From Spirochaetales bacterium (lineage in GTDB: Bacteria; Spirochaetota; Spirochaetia; DSM-27196; Alkalispirochaetaceae): a DNA stretch of 64,000 nt. Location: positions 62,001 to 126,000 of the forward strand of contig JANQHT010000118.1 of NCBI GenBank assembly GCA_028282545.1, given 5' to 3'. Position 1 is the stretch's first letter, and each line of letters starts with the position of its first letter. The notes below the pieces were generated by a model, which worked only from the letters and a program-made list of their open reading frames with translations, was not told where the DNA came from and did no database searches. Shown here piece after piece: positions 50,278-59,457 of the stretch. The translations under genes were made by a program, and so were the position numbers.

Positions 50278-52193
50278 TGGCCTACGCAAAGACGCTCTTT
50301 ACCCGGAACTTCCTGGAGTACGCCAGTTACGTCATCAAGGACCGGGCGATCCCCGACCTGGACGACGGTCTCAAACCGGTGCAGCGGCGTATTCTCCACT
50401 CGCTGCTCGAGATCGACGACGGCAAGTTCCATAAGGTTGCCAACGTCGTCGGTCACTGCATGAAGTACCATCCCCACGGTGACCAGAGCATCTTCAGTGC
50501 CCTGGTGGTCCTGGCCAACAAGGACCTCTTTATCGACAAACAGGGGAACTTCGGGAACATCCTCACCGGTGACGAGGCGAGCGCCGCCCGGTATATCGAG
50601 TGCCGTATTGATCCGATCGCCCGGGAGATCCTCTATCGTCCGGAGCTCACGGAGTACGTCGACAGCTACGACGGGCGGAACCGGGAGCCGGTATCGTTCC
50701 CGGCCAAGGTGCCGCTGGCCCTCGTCCTTGGTGCAGAGGGGATCGCGGTCGGCATGTCAACGAGAATCCTGCCGCACAACTTTGTGGAGGTGGTACGGGC
50801 CGTCCAGGCGCAGCTTCGCGGTGACGAATGGGAACTGTATCCCGATTTTCCCGGGGGCGGGTTTGTGGACGTCTCGGGCTACGCCGACGGGCAGGGAAAG
50901 GTCCTGGTTCGGGCACGGCTCGACACGAGCGACGAAAAGCGCATCGTGATTCGCGAGATCCCCTTCGGCACCACTACCGACGGTCTCATGACGAGTATCG
51001 AAAACGCCGCCCGCCGCGGTAAGGTCAAAATCGCCGGCATCAGCGATTTCACCACGGAAAACGTCGAGATTGAGGTAAAACTGCCCCGCGGCGTCTATAC
51101 GCAGGATGTCGTGGACGCCCTCTACGCCTTTACCGACTGCGAGCAGTCGATTTCCACCAACCTGCTCGTTATAAAGGGCGACAAACCCGTTTCGCTCACC
51201 GTCCACGAGGTGGTTGAGTACCACGCGGAGCGTCTGGTGGCTTTGCTTCGCGCGGAGCTGAAGCACGAGCGCGAGGCGCTCACGGATCGACTCCACATGC
51301 GCACCCTGGAGCGTATCTTCGTGGAGGAACGTATCTACAAGGTGATCGAGGAGCAGCGAACGCAGGAGGGCGTGACGGGGGCCGTCCTAAACGGTTTTGT
51401 TCCGTTCAGGAAGGAACTCATTCGCGATGTAACGCCGGAGGACGTGGAACGCCTCCTGAAGATCCCCATTCGGCGCATCTCTCTTTACGACATCGAGCGG
51501 GCGCGCAAGGAGGTGGAGGAAATCAAGGCGCGCCTGGGCGAGATCAAGAAGCACCTAACGAACATCGTGAAGTACGCGATTGCGTTTCTCGAAGGAGTGA
51601 TCGAGGGGCGCCGGGAGCAGTGGGAGCGGCGCACCACGATCCAGAGCTTCCAGAAAGTGGACGTTCGGGAGGCGGCTACACGCAACCTGGTGCTGCGCTA
51701 CGACCGTGACAACGGCTACCTGGGCCACGCCCTGGACGAGGGGAAGGAACTCGCCAACGTTTCCTCCTATGATCGCCTGCTGGTAATCGACGGCCGCGCG
51801 ATCTACCGCGTCATCAATGCGCCGGAGAAGCTCTTCGTTGGAAAGGGGCTCTTTTTTGCGGGCCTGGCGGACAAGGAGGAGCTGGTGAAGCTCGTCTTCA
51901 CGCTGGTGTATCGCGACAAGGAGGGCAACTCCTACCTCAAGCGCTTCCGTATCGAGGGCTTCATCCTGGAGAAGGAGTATTCCCTTGTACCCGAGAACGC
52001 CAAGCCCATGGTTCTCACCACGAACGAAACGGCGGTGGTCCGTTTGAAATACAAGAAAAAGCCGCGCATGCAGAAACTCGAAGAGGACTTCCCCGTGGCG
52101 GACTATCTGGTGAAGAGTGCGCGCGCCGGCGGTGTCCGCCTCTCGACAAAGGAGCTATCCGGGGTGCGTCTTATGAGCGGGAAGGGTAAGTAG
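50277..52193 (+). CDS. parC: DNA topoisomerase IV subunit A (ParC-like)
   Basis: 638 residues. Breakage-reunion domain: IPDLDDGLKPVQRRILHSLL, GHCMKYHPHGDQSIFSALVV and the catalytic Tyr in EASAARYIECRIDPIA; LALVLGAEGIAVGMSTRILP. After a coiled-coil tower (about 385-445) a short C-terminal domain of only about 180 residues (RDNGYLGHALDEGKE...) follows, smaller than a full GyrA beta-pinwheel, in line with ParC of this group. It pairs with ParE to decatenate sister chromosomes. Confidence 0.9.
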   Translation: MAYAKTLFTRNFLEYASYVIKDRAIPDLDDGLKPVQRRILHSLLEIDDGKFHKVANVVGHCMKYHPHGDQSIFSALVVLANKDLFIDKQGNFGNILTGDEASAARYIECRIDPIAREILYRPELTEYVDSYDGRNREPVSFPAKVPLALVLGAEGIAVGMSTRILPHNFVEVVRAVQAQLRGDEWELYPDFPGGGFVDVSGYADGQGKVLVRARLDTSDEKRIVIREIPFGTTTDGLMTSIENAARRGKVKIAGISDFTTENVEIEVKLPRGVYTQDVVDALYAFTDCEQSISTNLLVIKGDKPVSLTVHEVVEYHAERLVALLRAELKHEREALTDRLHMRTLERIFVEERIYKVIEEQRTQEGVTGAVLNGFVPFRKELIRDVTPEDVERLLKIPIRRISLYDIERARKEVEEIKARLGEIKKHLTNIVKYAIAFLEGVIEGRREQWERRTTIQSFQKVDVREAATRNLVLRYDRDNGYLGHALDEGKELANVSSYDRLLVIDGRAIYRVINAPEKLFVGKGLFFAGLADKEELVKLVFTLVYRDKEGNSYLKRFRIEGFILEKEYSLVPENAKPMVLTTNETAVVRLKYKKKPRMQKLEEDFPVADYLVKSARAGGVRLSTKELSGVRLMSGKGK

Positions 52194-52217
52194 AGGACGC
52201 CGGGAGCGGAAGTCCGC

Positions 52218-52450
52218 TTATTCGATCGATTCCATCTCCCGAATCAGCTCCTCACCGGCTTCGTCTGCAACAAAATGGCCCACGTCGGGAAAGCGCGCGA
52301 TCCCTGCGTCAGGGAACGTCTCCGCCCAGCGGGCACGCTCTTTCTCTCGAAAAGTGATCTCCTTCATGCCTCAGGGGTCAACTTCCGTTTGTCCCCGCTA
52401 GGAATGAGAAACCGCCCGATCGGGCCGCCCCAGTCGTTCAGGAAGCTCAT
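52218..52450 (-). pseudogene. Alpha/beta-hydrolase relic (haloalkane-dehalogenase-like)
   Basis: Two coupled short frames. The 3' one (52218-52367, 49 codons) reads MKEITFREKERARWAETFPD then AGIARFPDVGHFVADEAGEE, the C-terminal part of an alpha/beta hydrolase with the catalytic His in DVGHFV. The 5' one (52364-52450, 28 codons) reads MSFLNDWGGPIGRFLIPSGD, resembling the cap or nucleophile region. The rest of the gene is missing. It follows RNase D with an ATGA overlap, so the fragment is still read through from it. Confidence 0.6.
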
Positions 52451-53556
52451 GGTCCCGGCGGGTAGCGCACACTCCCGAGCAGGTCACTGCGCCAGCCCCG
52501 CGTCAGAATCGATTCCGCGGCGTCGCCGAAACGCACAAGGTCTTCCACGGCTCCTTTTGTTGCGACCAGTGCCGCATCAATGGTGTGCTCGGTGCACCGT
52601 TCCTCCACGAACGCCTGGAGCCGTGACACACGGGCGTTCCTCTCCGCCGCGGGCGGTCCCGGCGGCGGCAGGCGCTTTAGGCGTGCCGACTCCTCCGGGG
52701 TCGCGGGGGTCTCCCGCATCGCCTGAATCGCCGCAACGTGTTCGCCCGTGAGCCAGTTGGGGGCGTCCCGCGTCCCCGTGGCCAGGCCGTTTCCCGCCCC
52801 GATCCGGTGGAGAATCCGCTCCAGGTCGCGGGGACGAGCCTTGCGTTTTTTGCCGCCCCCCCGGGGTAGCTGCAACGTCCGGCTCCAGTCCAGGAGGCGC
52901 AGGGCGACCAACGTCATCTCGGGAGTATCGCGGTAGTCGTCCAGGAAGCGCCAATCGGCCGCCTCGGGGTGGGAAAACGCGGTTCGTGCCTCCACCACTC
53001 GCCGCGACTCTTCCGCGGCCCACTCCGATTTGGGTGTGCCGGATAGGCGCTCCTCGAAATGGGCGATGAGAGCGTGCAGGTGGACAACGTCTTCCGCCGC
53101 GTACGCCACCTGTGCTTTTGAAAGGGGCCGGGCGCTCCAATCGGAGCGCTGCTGCGCCTTGCTCATCGAAACTCCAAGGACCGTTTCGAGGAGCGCCGCC
53201 AGTCCCGAGGGATAGCGGTACCCGCAAAAGGATGCGTAGACTTGCGTGTCTATGACGCCCCGCACCGCCACGTCGTATTGCCGCGCTACCAGGCGGGTGT
53301 CGTCTTGCCCGGAGTGGAAAATCTTCGCTTCCGAAGGGTCCGAGAGCCAGGCAAAAACCGGCGTCAGGTCGCGTACCGCCAACGGATCCAACAGGTAGAC
53401 GCGCTCTGCCGTGGCGAACTGCATCAGTAGTATCCGCGTAGTATCGTTGCTGAACTCCATGTCCACGGCAACACGGTCCGACCGATACAGGTCGTCGAGG
53501 AACGGCGAGAGGCCGGAGCGATCGTTGACCAGCGTGGGCGCTGCGTGACCGAACAT
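52447..53556 (-). CDS. rnd: Ribonuclease D
   Basis: 369 residues: DEDDy exonuclease domain with VAVDMEFSND (first Asp and Glu), IFHSGQDDTRLV (Asp) and AQVAYAAEDVVHLHAL (Tyr and Asp), then an HRDC-like C-terminal region. It trims the 3' ends of tRNA precursors. ATG 53556 is chosen because it gives the usual length; the frame is open further upstream but with unlikely composition. No clear ribosome site. Confidence 0.85.
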   Translation of the reverse strand: MFGHAAPTLVNDRSGLSPFLDDLYRSDRVAVDMEFSNDTTRILLMQFATAERVYLLDPLAVRDLTPVFAWLSDPSEAKIFHSGQDDTRLVARQYDVAVRGVIDTQVYASFCGYRYPSGLAALLETVLGVSMSKAQQRSDWSARPLSKAQVAYAAEDVVHLHALIAHFEERLSGTPKSEWAAEESRRVVEARTAFSHPEAADWRFLDDYRDTPEMTLVALRLLDWSRTLQLPRGGGKKRKARPRDLERILHRIGAGNGLATGTRDAPNWLTGEHVAAIQAMRETPATPEESARLKRLPPPGPPAAERNARVSRLQAFVEERCTEHTIDAALVATKGAVEDLVRFGDAAESILTRGWRSDLLGSVRYPPGP

Positions 53557-53659
53557 CGTCACCAATGGAACGGTCCGCCGGCGACGAACGGAAGCGCTCG
53601 TCCAGCGATCGGAGTGTACGTACCGGCGCGGGCAGTGTGTACCGCCGTGGCGTCGTCGT

Positions 53660-55519
53660 TCATTGCTTCGTGCTTTCCCTGCGCGCCCGCGCTTCCAGGG
53701 CGCGCAGGGCCTTCCAGAGATACGTCGAACTGTCATCCAGCCCGCCCCGGCGGAAGCGACGGAGCCACTGGCGTCGATGTTCCGCTTCCAGGTCCGCGGC
53801 GCGCCGTTGGAGCGATTCGAAATCGGACACGCCCTGGTCGGCGGCGACGCCCCGATGGATCGGTATGAGGTCCAGGGCAAACTCGGCCAGGTCCGCGGCG
53901 AGTTCGATCTCGGCGGTTAGCAATGCTCGTTCGGTTGCGTTGCCTCCCGTCGCTTTGGCCGCATGGGCAAGCTCCCGGGCCGCTGTAAGTTCCGACCTGA
54001 CCCAGGCGTCGTCGAAGGTGTGCTCCGTGAGCTGCCGGTGGTACTCATCGACGTCAAAGGTGAGCAGGCTCACCCCGAAGAGCGTGTTGTTGTGGGCGTC
54101 CGGCCCCAGCTTCGCATGGATCCGGCCCAATCGTTCCAACGCCTCCGCGAGTCGCGAGTCCTCCAGGCCGCCCGGCGCCAAAGCGAGGAACGCAAAGGGA
54201 AGCCGGTCATCGTCGTTCTCCAGGGGATTCCAGGCCAGTCCCGCGGAGAACACAAGCGGTGGCAGTTGCAGCGGGTAGGGCTGTACGTGACCGTTGTCGC
54301 CCCAGTCGGTCATGAGTATGCCCAGCGCACCGTGGTCGACCGCCGCGGAGACGGCGGCCCGCACGTTTGCCACGGCGTTGTCGTATCGGCCGGTAAGGCT
54401 GTTCCAGCTCGACGTTCCCGGTGCAACGATGAACTGCAGACCCGCATCGCGAAGACGGCGGCAGTGGGCATCGAATTCGTTGCGCGCTTCGTACCACCAC
54501 TCGATGGCGATGGAATCGGTGGGCACCTCCTGGATCACCTCCGGATGGTTTTGGATGATATCGCCGTAGAAGAGCATCCGTTTGCCCCGAGTGGAGACGA
54601 GTTTGTGAACGTCGCGTAAAAACTCAACGTAGACCTGCCCCGTTCCGCGCGTGTCGCACGCCCCGGCGCTGCGTCCCTGCCCAAGGTCAAAGGTTTCGTC
54701 CAATCCCACGTTGAAAAGGTTCGACGTGAAGTTCGGAAGTAACTCGTCGTAGAGTCCCGCCAGGAAGTCCTGCGTCTCCGGCACGGTCGGGGCCAGCGAG
54801 AAGGGGTGCGTGAAGCGTTGTCCCCAGGGAGAAGTAAACCCGTCCGGTGTCTCCGCCAGGTGCGTGTAGGCCGGTTGTTCCAGCCAACGCCGCAAATGGC
54901 CAAATGAGTTCTGGTTCGGGACCAGTTCAATGCCGCGCCGGCGCGCCTCCGAGTCGAGCCAACGCACATCCTCGGCCGTGATTGGGGACCAATCCTCCCA
55001 GACCGCGTGGTGTTCCACATACGCGAAGGTATGCTCCGTGTAGAGTTCGAAGTGATTCACCTTTATCAACAGGAGCAGGTCCAGGTAGCGGAGTAACGTC
55101 TCCCGCGTGGGAACGCGGTCCCGGCTTACGTCGATCATGTAGCCCCGGAGTGCGAGCGAGGGGACGTCGTCGATCGTTCCGTACGGCAGCGACCGACCGT
55201 CACCGACAAAAAGCAGTTGCCGGAGCGTTTGAACGGCGTAGAGGCGGCCCAACTCGCTTTCCGCAGCCACGAGGGGGCCCTCGTCGTCGATGACGAGTCG
55301 ATACGACTGGTCGGCGACGGGGATCGGACCCGTCGTCGGGGTAGGCTTAACCGCGACGGACTCGTCAAACCGTAGCGGCGCCGGCGGCGCATCTCCCAGC
55401 CGGTAGCCGGCGAGGTCCCGGGCGAATGCCTCCGGTACCGTCCAGGTCCCACCGCTATCGCCGGTTACATTTTGCGGCACAGGGATCATTTGGTTTGCGA
55501 GTTGGTTCAAGGTCGACAT
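53660..55519 (-). CDS. GH20-type beta-N-acetylhexosaminidase
   Basis: 619 residues. An N-terminal GH20b-like alpha/beta domain (about 1-115) precedes a TIM barrel: LALRGYMIDVSRDRVPTRET, NHFELYTEHTFAYVEHHAVW, the catalytic Asp-Glu pair in LFNVGLDETFDLGQGR and SLTGRYDN. No signal peptide, so it acts in the cytoplasm on imported glycan fragments. It is followed upstream by the mannosidase, 15 bases away, on the same strand. Confidence 0.85.
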   Translation of the reverse strand: MSTLNQLANQMIPVPQNVTGDSGGTWTVPEAFARDLAGYRLGDAPPAPLRFDESVAVKPTPTTGPIPVADQSYRLVIDDEGPLVAAESELGRLYAVQTLRQLLFVGDGRSLPYGTIDDVPSLALRGYMIDVSRDRVPTRETLLRYLDLLLLIKVNHFELYTEHTFAYVEHHAVWEDWSPITAEDVRWLDSEARRRGIELVPNQNSFGHLRRWLEQPAYTHLAETPDGFTSPWGQRFTHPFSLAPTVPETQDFLAGLYDELLPNFTSNLFNVGLDETFDLGQGRSAGACDTRGTGQVYVEFLRDVHKLVSTRGKRMLFYGDIIQNHPEVIQEVPTDSIAIEWWYEARNEFDAHCRRLRDAGLQFIVAPGTSSWNSLTGRYDNAVANVRAAVSAAVDHGALGILMTDWGDNGHVQPYPLQLPPLVFSAGLAWNPLENDDDRLPFAFLALAPGGLEDSRLAEALERLGRIHAKLGPDAHNNTLFGVSLLTFDVDEYHRQLTEHTFDDAWVRSELTAARELAHAAKATGGNATERALLTAEIELAADLAEFALDLIPIHRGVAADQGVSDFESLQRRAADLEAEHRRQWLRRFRRGGLDDSSTYLWKALRALEARARRESTKQ

Positions 55520-55534
55520 CGTGTATCCCTCCGC

Positions 55535-58075
55535 TTAGTAGGTGCTCCGTAGGTGTCGGACCGTGAGGTCCGCCGTGTCCAGGCTCACGCCGCCGAGGGA
55601 GACGTCGATATCCCGTCGTTCCCCGGGGAGCAGGAGAAATCCGTTCTCCGAGAAACGGTGTTCCGCCTTGGTACTCTCCACCGTCGTCCAGAACGCCGGG
55701 GCGTCCTCCGCGGATATGGTCACCCGGGCGTGGTCACCGTCGCTTCCCGCCGCCGCGGTCACGATCAGGCGCGGCTGAATCAGCTCGCACCGTTTCGGCT
55801 CGGTCAGGAATGTCCAGGTTCGTGCAACGTCGGACCACTCTACAACCGCAAACGCGCCGGTGGGATCCGCCGGCAGGTCGCCTAGGGCCATCGCCGATAC
55901 GGCCTCGGCCGAGTCGGGTGCTACGGTGATGTTTGCCCTGGTGCTCCCCACTTCTCCTCCTGCCCAATCGAGAAAGCGGATCGTTACATCGCCGGATATC
56001 GCCGCGTCCGTGTCGTTGATCGCCACGCAGACAAAGTGCTCGTCCTTCACGTAGGCGACAACGCGCACCGGCTCGAAGAAGCGTCGCGCCGCGAAGTGCA
56101 ACAGCTTCCAGCGGCCGTCGTATTCCAGGGAGGACCAGGAGACTACGGGCCACACGTCGTTGAGCTGCCAGTAGAGCGCGCCCATTGAATGGGGACGCCG
56201 GCTACGCCAGTAGTCCACCGCGGTCTGGATCGCCATCGCCTGCTGTACCTGGCTGATGTAGACGAAGTCCGCGAAGTCAAAGGGAAAGCGGAAGTAGCGC
56301 GCCATCGTCTCCGCCACCACCGTGTTTCCCCGGGGACTGCGCTGGTGGTGTTCCTGGAGGGGGGCCGTGGGGTTGAAGTGCGATTCCGGCGCATAGGTGC
56401 GAATCGAGTGGAGTGAGGGGAACGACTGGAAGCCGAACTCCGAGCAGAAGCGCGGCGTCACCTCGTAGTACCCGTCAAAGGACTTGCCTTCGTGCCAGAC
56501 GCTCCAGTAGTGCATGTCCCCGGAGGAGTCGTCGTGCCAGTTGTCGGAGAAATCGCCTTCGCCCGCGGCGGGGCTGCTGGGCCAAAAGGGTCGCCCCGGG
56601 TCAAGGCGTCGCACCGCCTTGCCCACCACGCCGTTGTAGAGGCGGTCGAAATCGATGAGGTAACGGCCGGGATTGGCGATGGAGACGTCAAACCATCCAA
56701 GAGCGCCCAGATTCTCGTTGTTCCCGCACCAGATCGCAATCGAAGGGTGTGAGAGCAACCGTTTTGTCTGCGCCTCCGCCTCAAGGGCTACGGAGTCGAG
56801 AAACCACTCGGTGGAGGGGTACAGGGAACAGGAGAACATAAAGTCCTGCCAGACAAGCAGGCCCAATTGATCGCAGAGGTCGTAGAACGACTGTCGCTCG
56901 TACTGTCCTCCACCCCAGACGCGCACCATGTTCATGTTGGCCTCGCGGGAGGCACCCAACAGCTCAGCGTACCGCTCGTCCCTCTGCCGGAGAGGGAGTG
57001 AGTCGGAGGGGATCCAGTTCATTCCCTTGGCCCAGAGGTCACGGCCGTTCACGCGGAAGTACATGGATCGTCCCGTGTCGTCGTCCTCGTTGATCAGTTG
57101 GATCGTGCGGAACCCGACGGAAAAGGTCGTTTTATACTCACCGAGCCGCACGTTCACGCGGTAGAGCGGCTGTTCGCCGTAGCCGTTGGGCCACCAGAGG
57201 GACGGGCTTTCCACCGTCAATTCGACGTGGTGTTTCGCCTCGACGTGGCGGCTTCCGCCGTTTGAACCGCCGGCGACCGGCTGCCTCGTCACGGCTACCG
57301 ACCGATCTCCGTCGAAGAGCGAAACCTCCAGCGTCACTTCAAAGGGCGCCGCGGCGCGGTATTCAACCGTGACGGGGAGAATCCAGCGGTCGCGATCACC
57401 GGTATCCGCGTCCCGACGCGGATACCCGTAGGCGGCGGTGATCACCGGGCCTTCCGCCACGAGAACACCCACCTCACCGTAGATGCCGGCGACCATCAGT
57501 GCCGGTCCCCAGTCCCACCCGGAGTGGCATTGCACTTTTCGCACCAAGTTCCTGTGCATCGACTGGACGTCGTATACTTGGTGGGGAACGGGGTAGGGGA
57601 GAGATTCGGCGCGGCGTGCCGCTTCGCGATCGGCGGATCGGAAGAGAACGGCTATCTCGTTCTCTCCGGCCCGTACGGCATCGGTGATGTCAACGTCCAC
57701 CGGGACAAACATGTTGTCCGTCTCAGCTACGACGTGACCGTTGACCGTTACCGCCGCAACGGTATCGAGCGACTCCGCGCGGAAGTAACAGTGAGCGTCC
57801 CCCGATAGGTCATCGGCGTCGAGCGCAAAGGTCCGCGTGAAGCTCCAATCTCGTTCACCGACCCACTGGACGGCGATTTCGTTCCCGCCCCAGTACGGAT
57901 CCGGAATCACCTCCGCCGCAAGAAGCGCCGAGTGGGTATCACCTGGAACGGCCACCGGTACAGGGCCAACCGGTTCCGCCGGACCGGACCGTTCCGACGG
58001 GGGAGAATTACCGTTCTTGTCCGTGACTTCACGTAGTTCCCACGCCCCCGCCAAGTCTACCCATTGGTGTGTCAT
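55535..58075 (-). CDS. Beta-mannosidase, glycoside hydrolase family 2
   Basis: 846 residues, usual for GH2 mannosidases. N-terminal jelly-roll sugar-binding domain (WDLAGAWELREV-like start), Ig-like domains, then a TIM barrel with the acid/base Glu in IAIWCGNNENLGALGW and nucleophile Glu in RFCSEFGFQSFPSLHSIRTY. It removes beta-linked mannose. No signal peptide. ATG 58075 follows GGGAGAAGCGAG. First gene of an operon with the GH20 enzyme, divergent from the ROK repressor. Confidence 0.88.
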   Translation of the reverse strand: MTHQWVDLAGAWELREVTDKNGNSPPSERSGPAEPVGPVPVAVPGDTHSALLAAEVIPDPYWGGNEIAVQWVGERDWSFTRTFALDADDLSGDAHCYFRAESLDTVAAVTVNGHVVAETDNMFVPVDVDITDAVRAGENEIAVLFRSADREAARRAESLPYPVPHQVYDVQSMHRNLVRKVQCHSGWDWGPALMVAGIYGEVGVLVAEGPVITAAYGYPRRDADTGDRDRWILPVTVEYRAAAPFEVTLEVSLFDGDRSVAVTRQPVAGGSNGGSRHVEAKHHVELTVESPSLWWPNGYGEQPLYRVNVRLGEYKTTFSVGFRTIQLINEDDDTGRSMYFRVNGRDLWAKGMNWIPSDSLPLRQRDERYAELLGASREANMNMVRVWGGGQYERQSFYDLCDQLGLLVWQDFMFSCSLYPSTEWFLDSVALEAEAQTKRLLSHPSIAIWCGNNENLGALGWFDVSIANPGRYLIDFDRLYNGVVGKAVRRLDPGRPFWPSSPAAGEGDFSDNWHDDSSGDMHYWSVWHEGKSFDGYYEVTPRFCSEFGFQSFPSLHSIRTYAPESHFNPTAPLQEHHQRSPRGNTVVAETMARYFRFPFDFADFVYISQVQQAMAIQTAVDYWRSRRPHSMGALYWQLNDVWPVVSWSSLEYDGRWKLLHFAARRFFEPVRVVAYVKDEHFVCVAINDTDAAISGDVTIRFLDWAGGEVGSTRANITVAPDSAEAVSAMALGDLPADPTGAFAVVEWSDVARTWTFLTEPKRCELIQPRLIVTAAAGSDGDHARVTISAEDAPAFWTTVESTKAEHRFSENGFLLLPGERRDIDVSLGGVSLDTADLTVRHLRSTY

Positions 58076-58150
58076 CTCGCTTCTCCCGTGCCGGTTGGTT
58101 CCGGTGACTCGTTTTATTTGATTTTTCAGTTGACGTATCATCGAACCCAT

Positions 58151-58189
58151 GGTTTAATGAACCAGTTGGTTTTTAAACCAACCAACTGG
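58151..58189. promoter_or_regulatory. Divergent operator, overlapping GGTT/AACC inverted repeats
   Basis: 10-base perfect arms (58162-58171 and 58180-58189) around 8 bases, an inner GGTTT/AAACC dyad (58168-58179) and a further GGTT/AACC pair (58151-58163). It lies between the mannosidase and ROK genes, most likely the ROK regulator site. An ATG at 58157 lies inside it and is therefore unlikely to start the ROK gene. Confidence 0.65.
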
Positions 58190-58201
58190 AGTATAGCACG
58201 G

Positions 58202-59395
58202 GTGGAGAGAGCGGGCAAGCGAAACAAGATCATGAACCGGTCGCGCATCCTGCGTTCGATCTGGCTCCGGCCCCTGATCAGTCGGGTGGAAATTGCCCGG
58301 CAACTGGGACTCGACAAATCCACCGTTTCAACGATCGTCGCCGAGCTTGTCGATTTCGGCGTCGTCCAGGAGGTTGCCCAGGGTGATGCGTCCAGTCAAG
58401 GCGGCCGGCGCCCCGTTCTGCTTCGTACCAACAATCGCTACGGCAACGTGCTCGGACTCGAACTGCAGCCCGACTACTACCGGGCCGTCCTTTGCGACCT
58501 CGAAGGAGGTATCCTCGGGTCGATCAGCGAAGAGGTGGAACGCGAGGGGCGCCCCTTCGATGAATACGTCTTTGACATCGTCCGGCGCGTGGACAGCGCG
58601 CTGCACCTCCACCAGCGGCCGCTCTTGGGAATCGGGATGGGAATGGGCGGTCTCATAGACTGTGCCAACGGCATCATTCACGGGTCTATCCCGATGGAGA
58701 TCGCCGAAGAGTACGACTTTTCCAGGCAGATCGCCCGGCGTCTCTCCGTGCCGGCGTACGCGGAAAACGATGCCAACGCCTGCGCCTGGGGCGAACTCAC
58801 CTTCCATCGGAGTCGGAACATTCGCGACTTTGTCTACGTTCTGGTACAGATCCGTCGCAGCGGGTTCGGACGGCACCTCTACGGAGGGATCGGGGTGGGG
58901 GTCGGCGTCGTTTTGAACGGGACGCTCTATTCGGGGCACGCATCGATGGCGGGCGAATTTCGTAGCGTCTATTGGAACGAACACTCGGAGGGGCAGTTCA
59001 CGTTGACCGACGACGAGGCGGCTCGGGTCGGATCCGATCCGGAGGTTCGAGCGCGCCTCTTTTCCGAGATCGCGCGCAACATGGCGCTCGTTGTGAACGT
59101 TCTGAACCTGGACCACGTCTTTTTCGGCGGTGACGTCATGGCCTACGCCGACGACTTCAAGGCGATCCTCCACAAGGAGATCAACCGCAACTGGCCCTAC
59201 GAGAGCGAGGTTTCGTACAACCTCCAGCCCTCGACGTTCGGCGAAAACGCAGTGGCCTATGGAGCCGCCGGCATGCTCTTGGACCGACTTTTTACGGATC
59301 AGATCTTTCCGCTCGGCGACACCCGGAATCGACCGGCCCATGTCGAGATGGTGGATCAGTTGAACGAGGCGATGATCCAGTTGGGCGGCGAGTAG
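58202..59395 (+). CDS. ROK-family transcriptional regulator
   Basis: 397 residues from GTG 58202. A winged HTH (SRVEIARQLGLDKSTVSTIV, then GVVQEVAQGD) precedes a ROK sugar-kinase-like domain (GIGMGMGGLIDCANG, VPAYAENDANACAWGEL, HVFFGGDVMAY). The usual zinc-binding Cys cluster of ROK proteins is absent (the region reads EFRSVYWNEHSEGQF). It probably senses a mannosyl or N-acetylglucosaminyl sugar and controls the mannosidase-hexosaminidase operon and the importer downstream. The start is uncertain; ATG 58232 also fits. Confidence 0.82.
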   Translation: MERAGKRNKIMNRSRILRSIWLRPLISRVEIARQLGLDKSTVSTIVAELVDFGVVQEVAQGDASSQGGRRPVLLRTNNRYGNVLGLELQPDYYRAVLCDLEGGILGSISEEVEREGRPFDEYVFDIVRRVDSALHLHQRPLLGIGMGMGGLIDCANGIIHGSIPMEIAEEYDFSRQIARRLSVPAYAENDANACAWGELTFHRSRNIRDFVYVLVQIRRSGFGRHLYGGIGVGVGVVLNGTLYSGHASMAGEFRSVYWNEHSEGQFTLTDDEAARVGSDPEVRARLFSEIARNMALVVNVLNLDHVFFGGDVMAYADDFKAILHKEINRNWPYESEVSYNLQPSTFGENAVAYGAAGMLLDRLFTDQIFPLGDTRNRPAHVEMVDQLNEAMIQLGGE

Positions 59396-59457
59396 CCGGC
59401 TAACTGGGTGAAGCATACAAATCCGTCCGGGAGGCGGAAAAAAAAGGAGGTAGCACG

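Noticed and set aside
48196-50289. Very long open frame antisense to parE (697 codons)
   Set aside because: The parE frame has every family motif; the antisense opening is a by-product of its GC-rich codon use.
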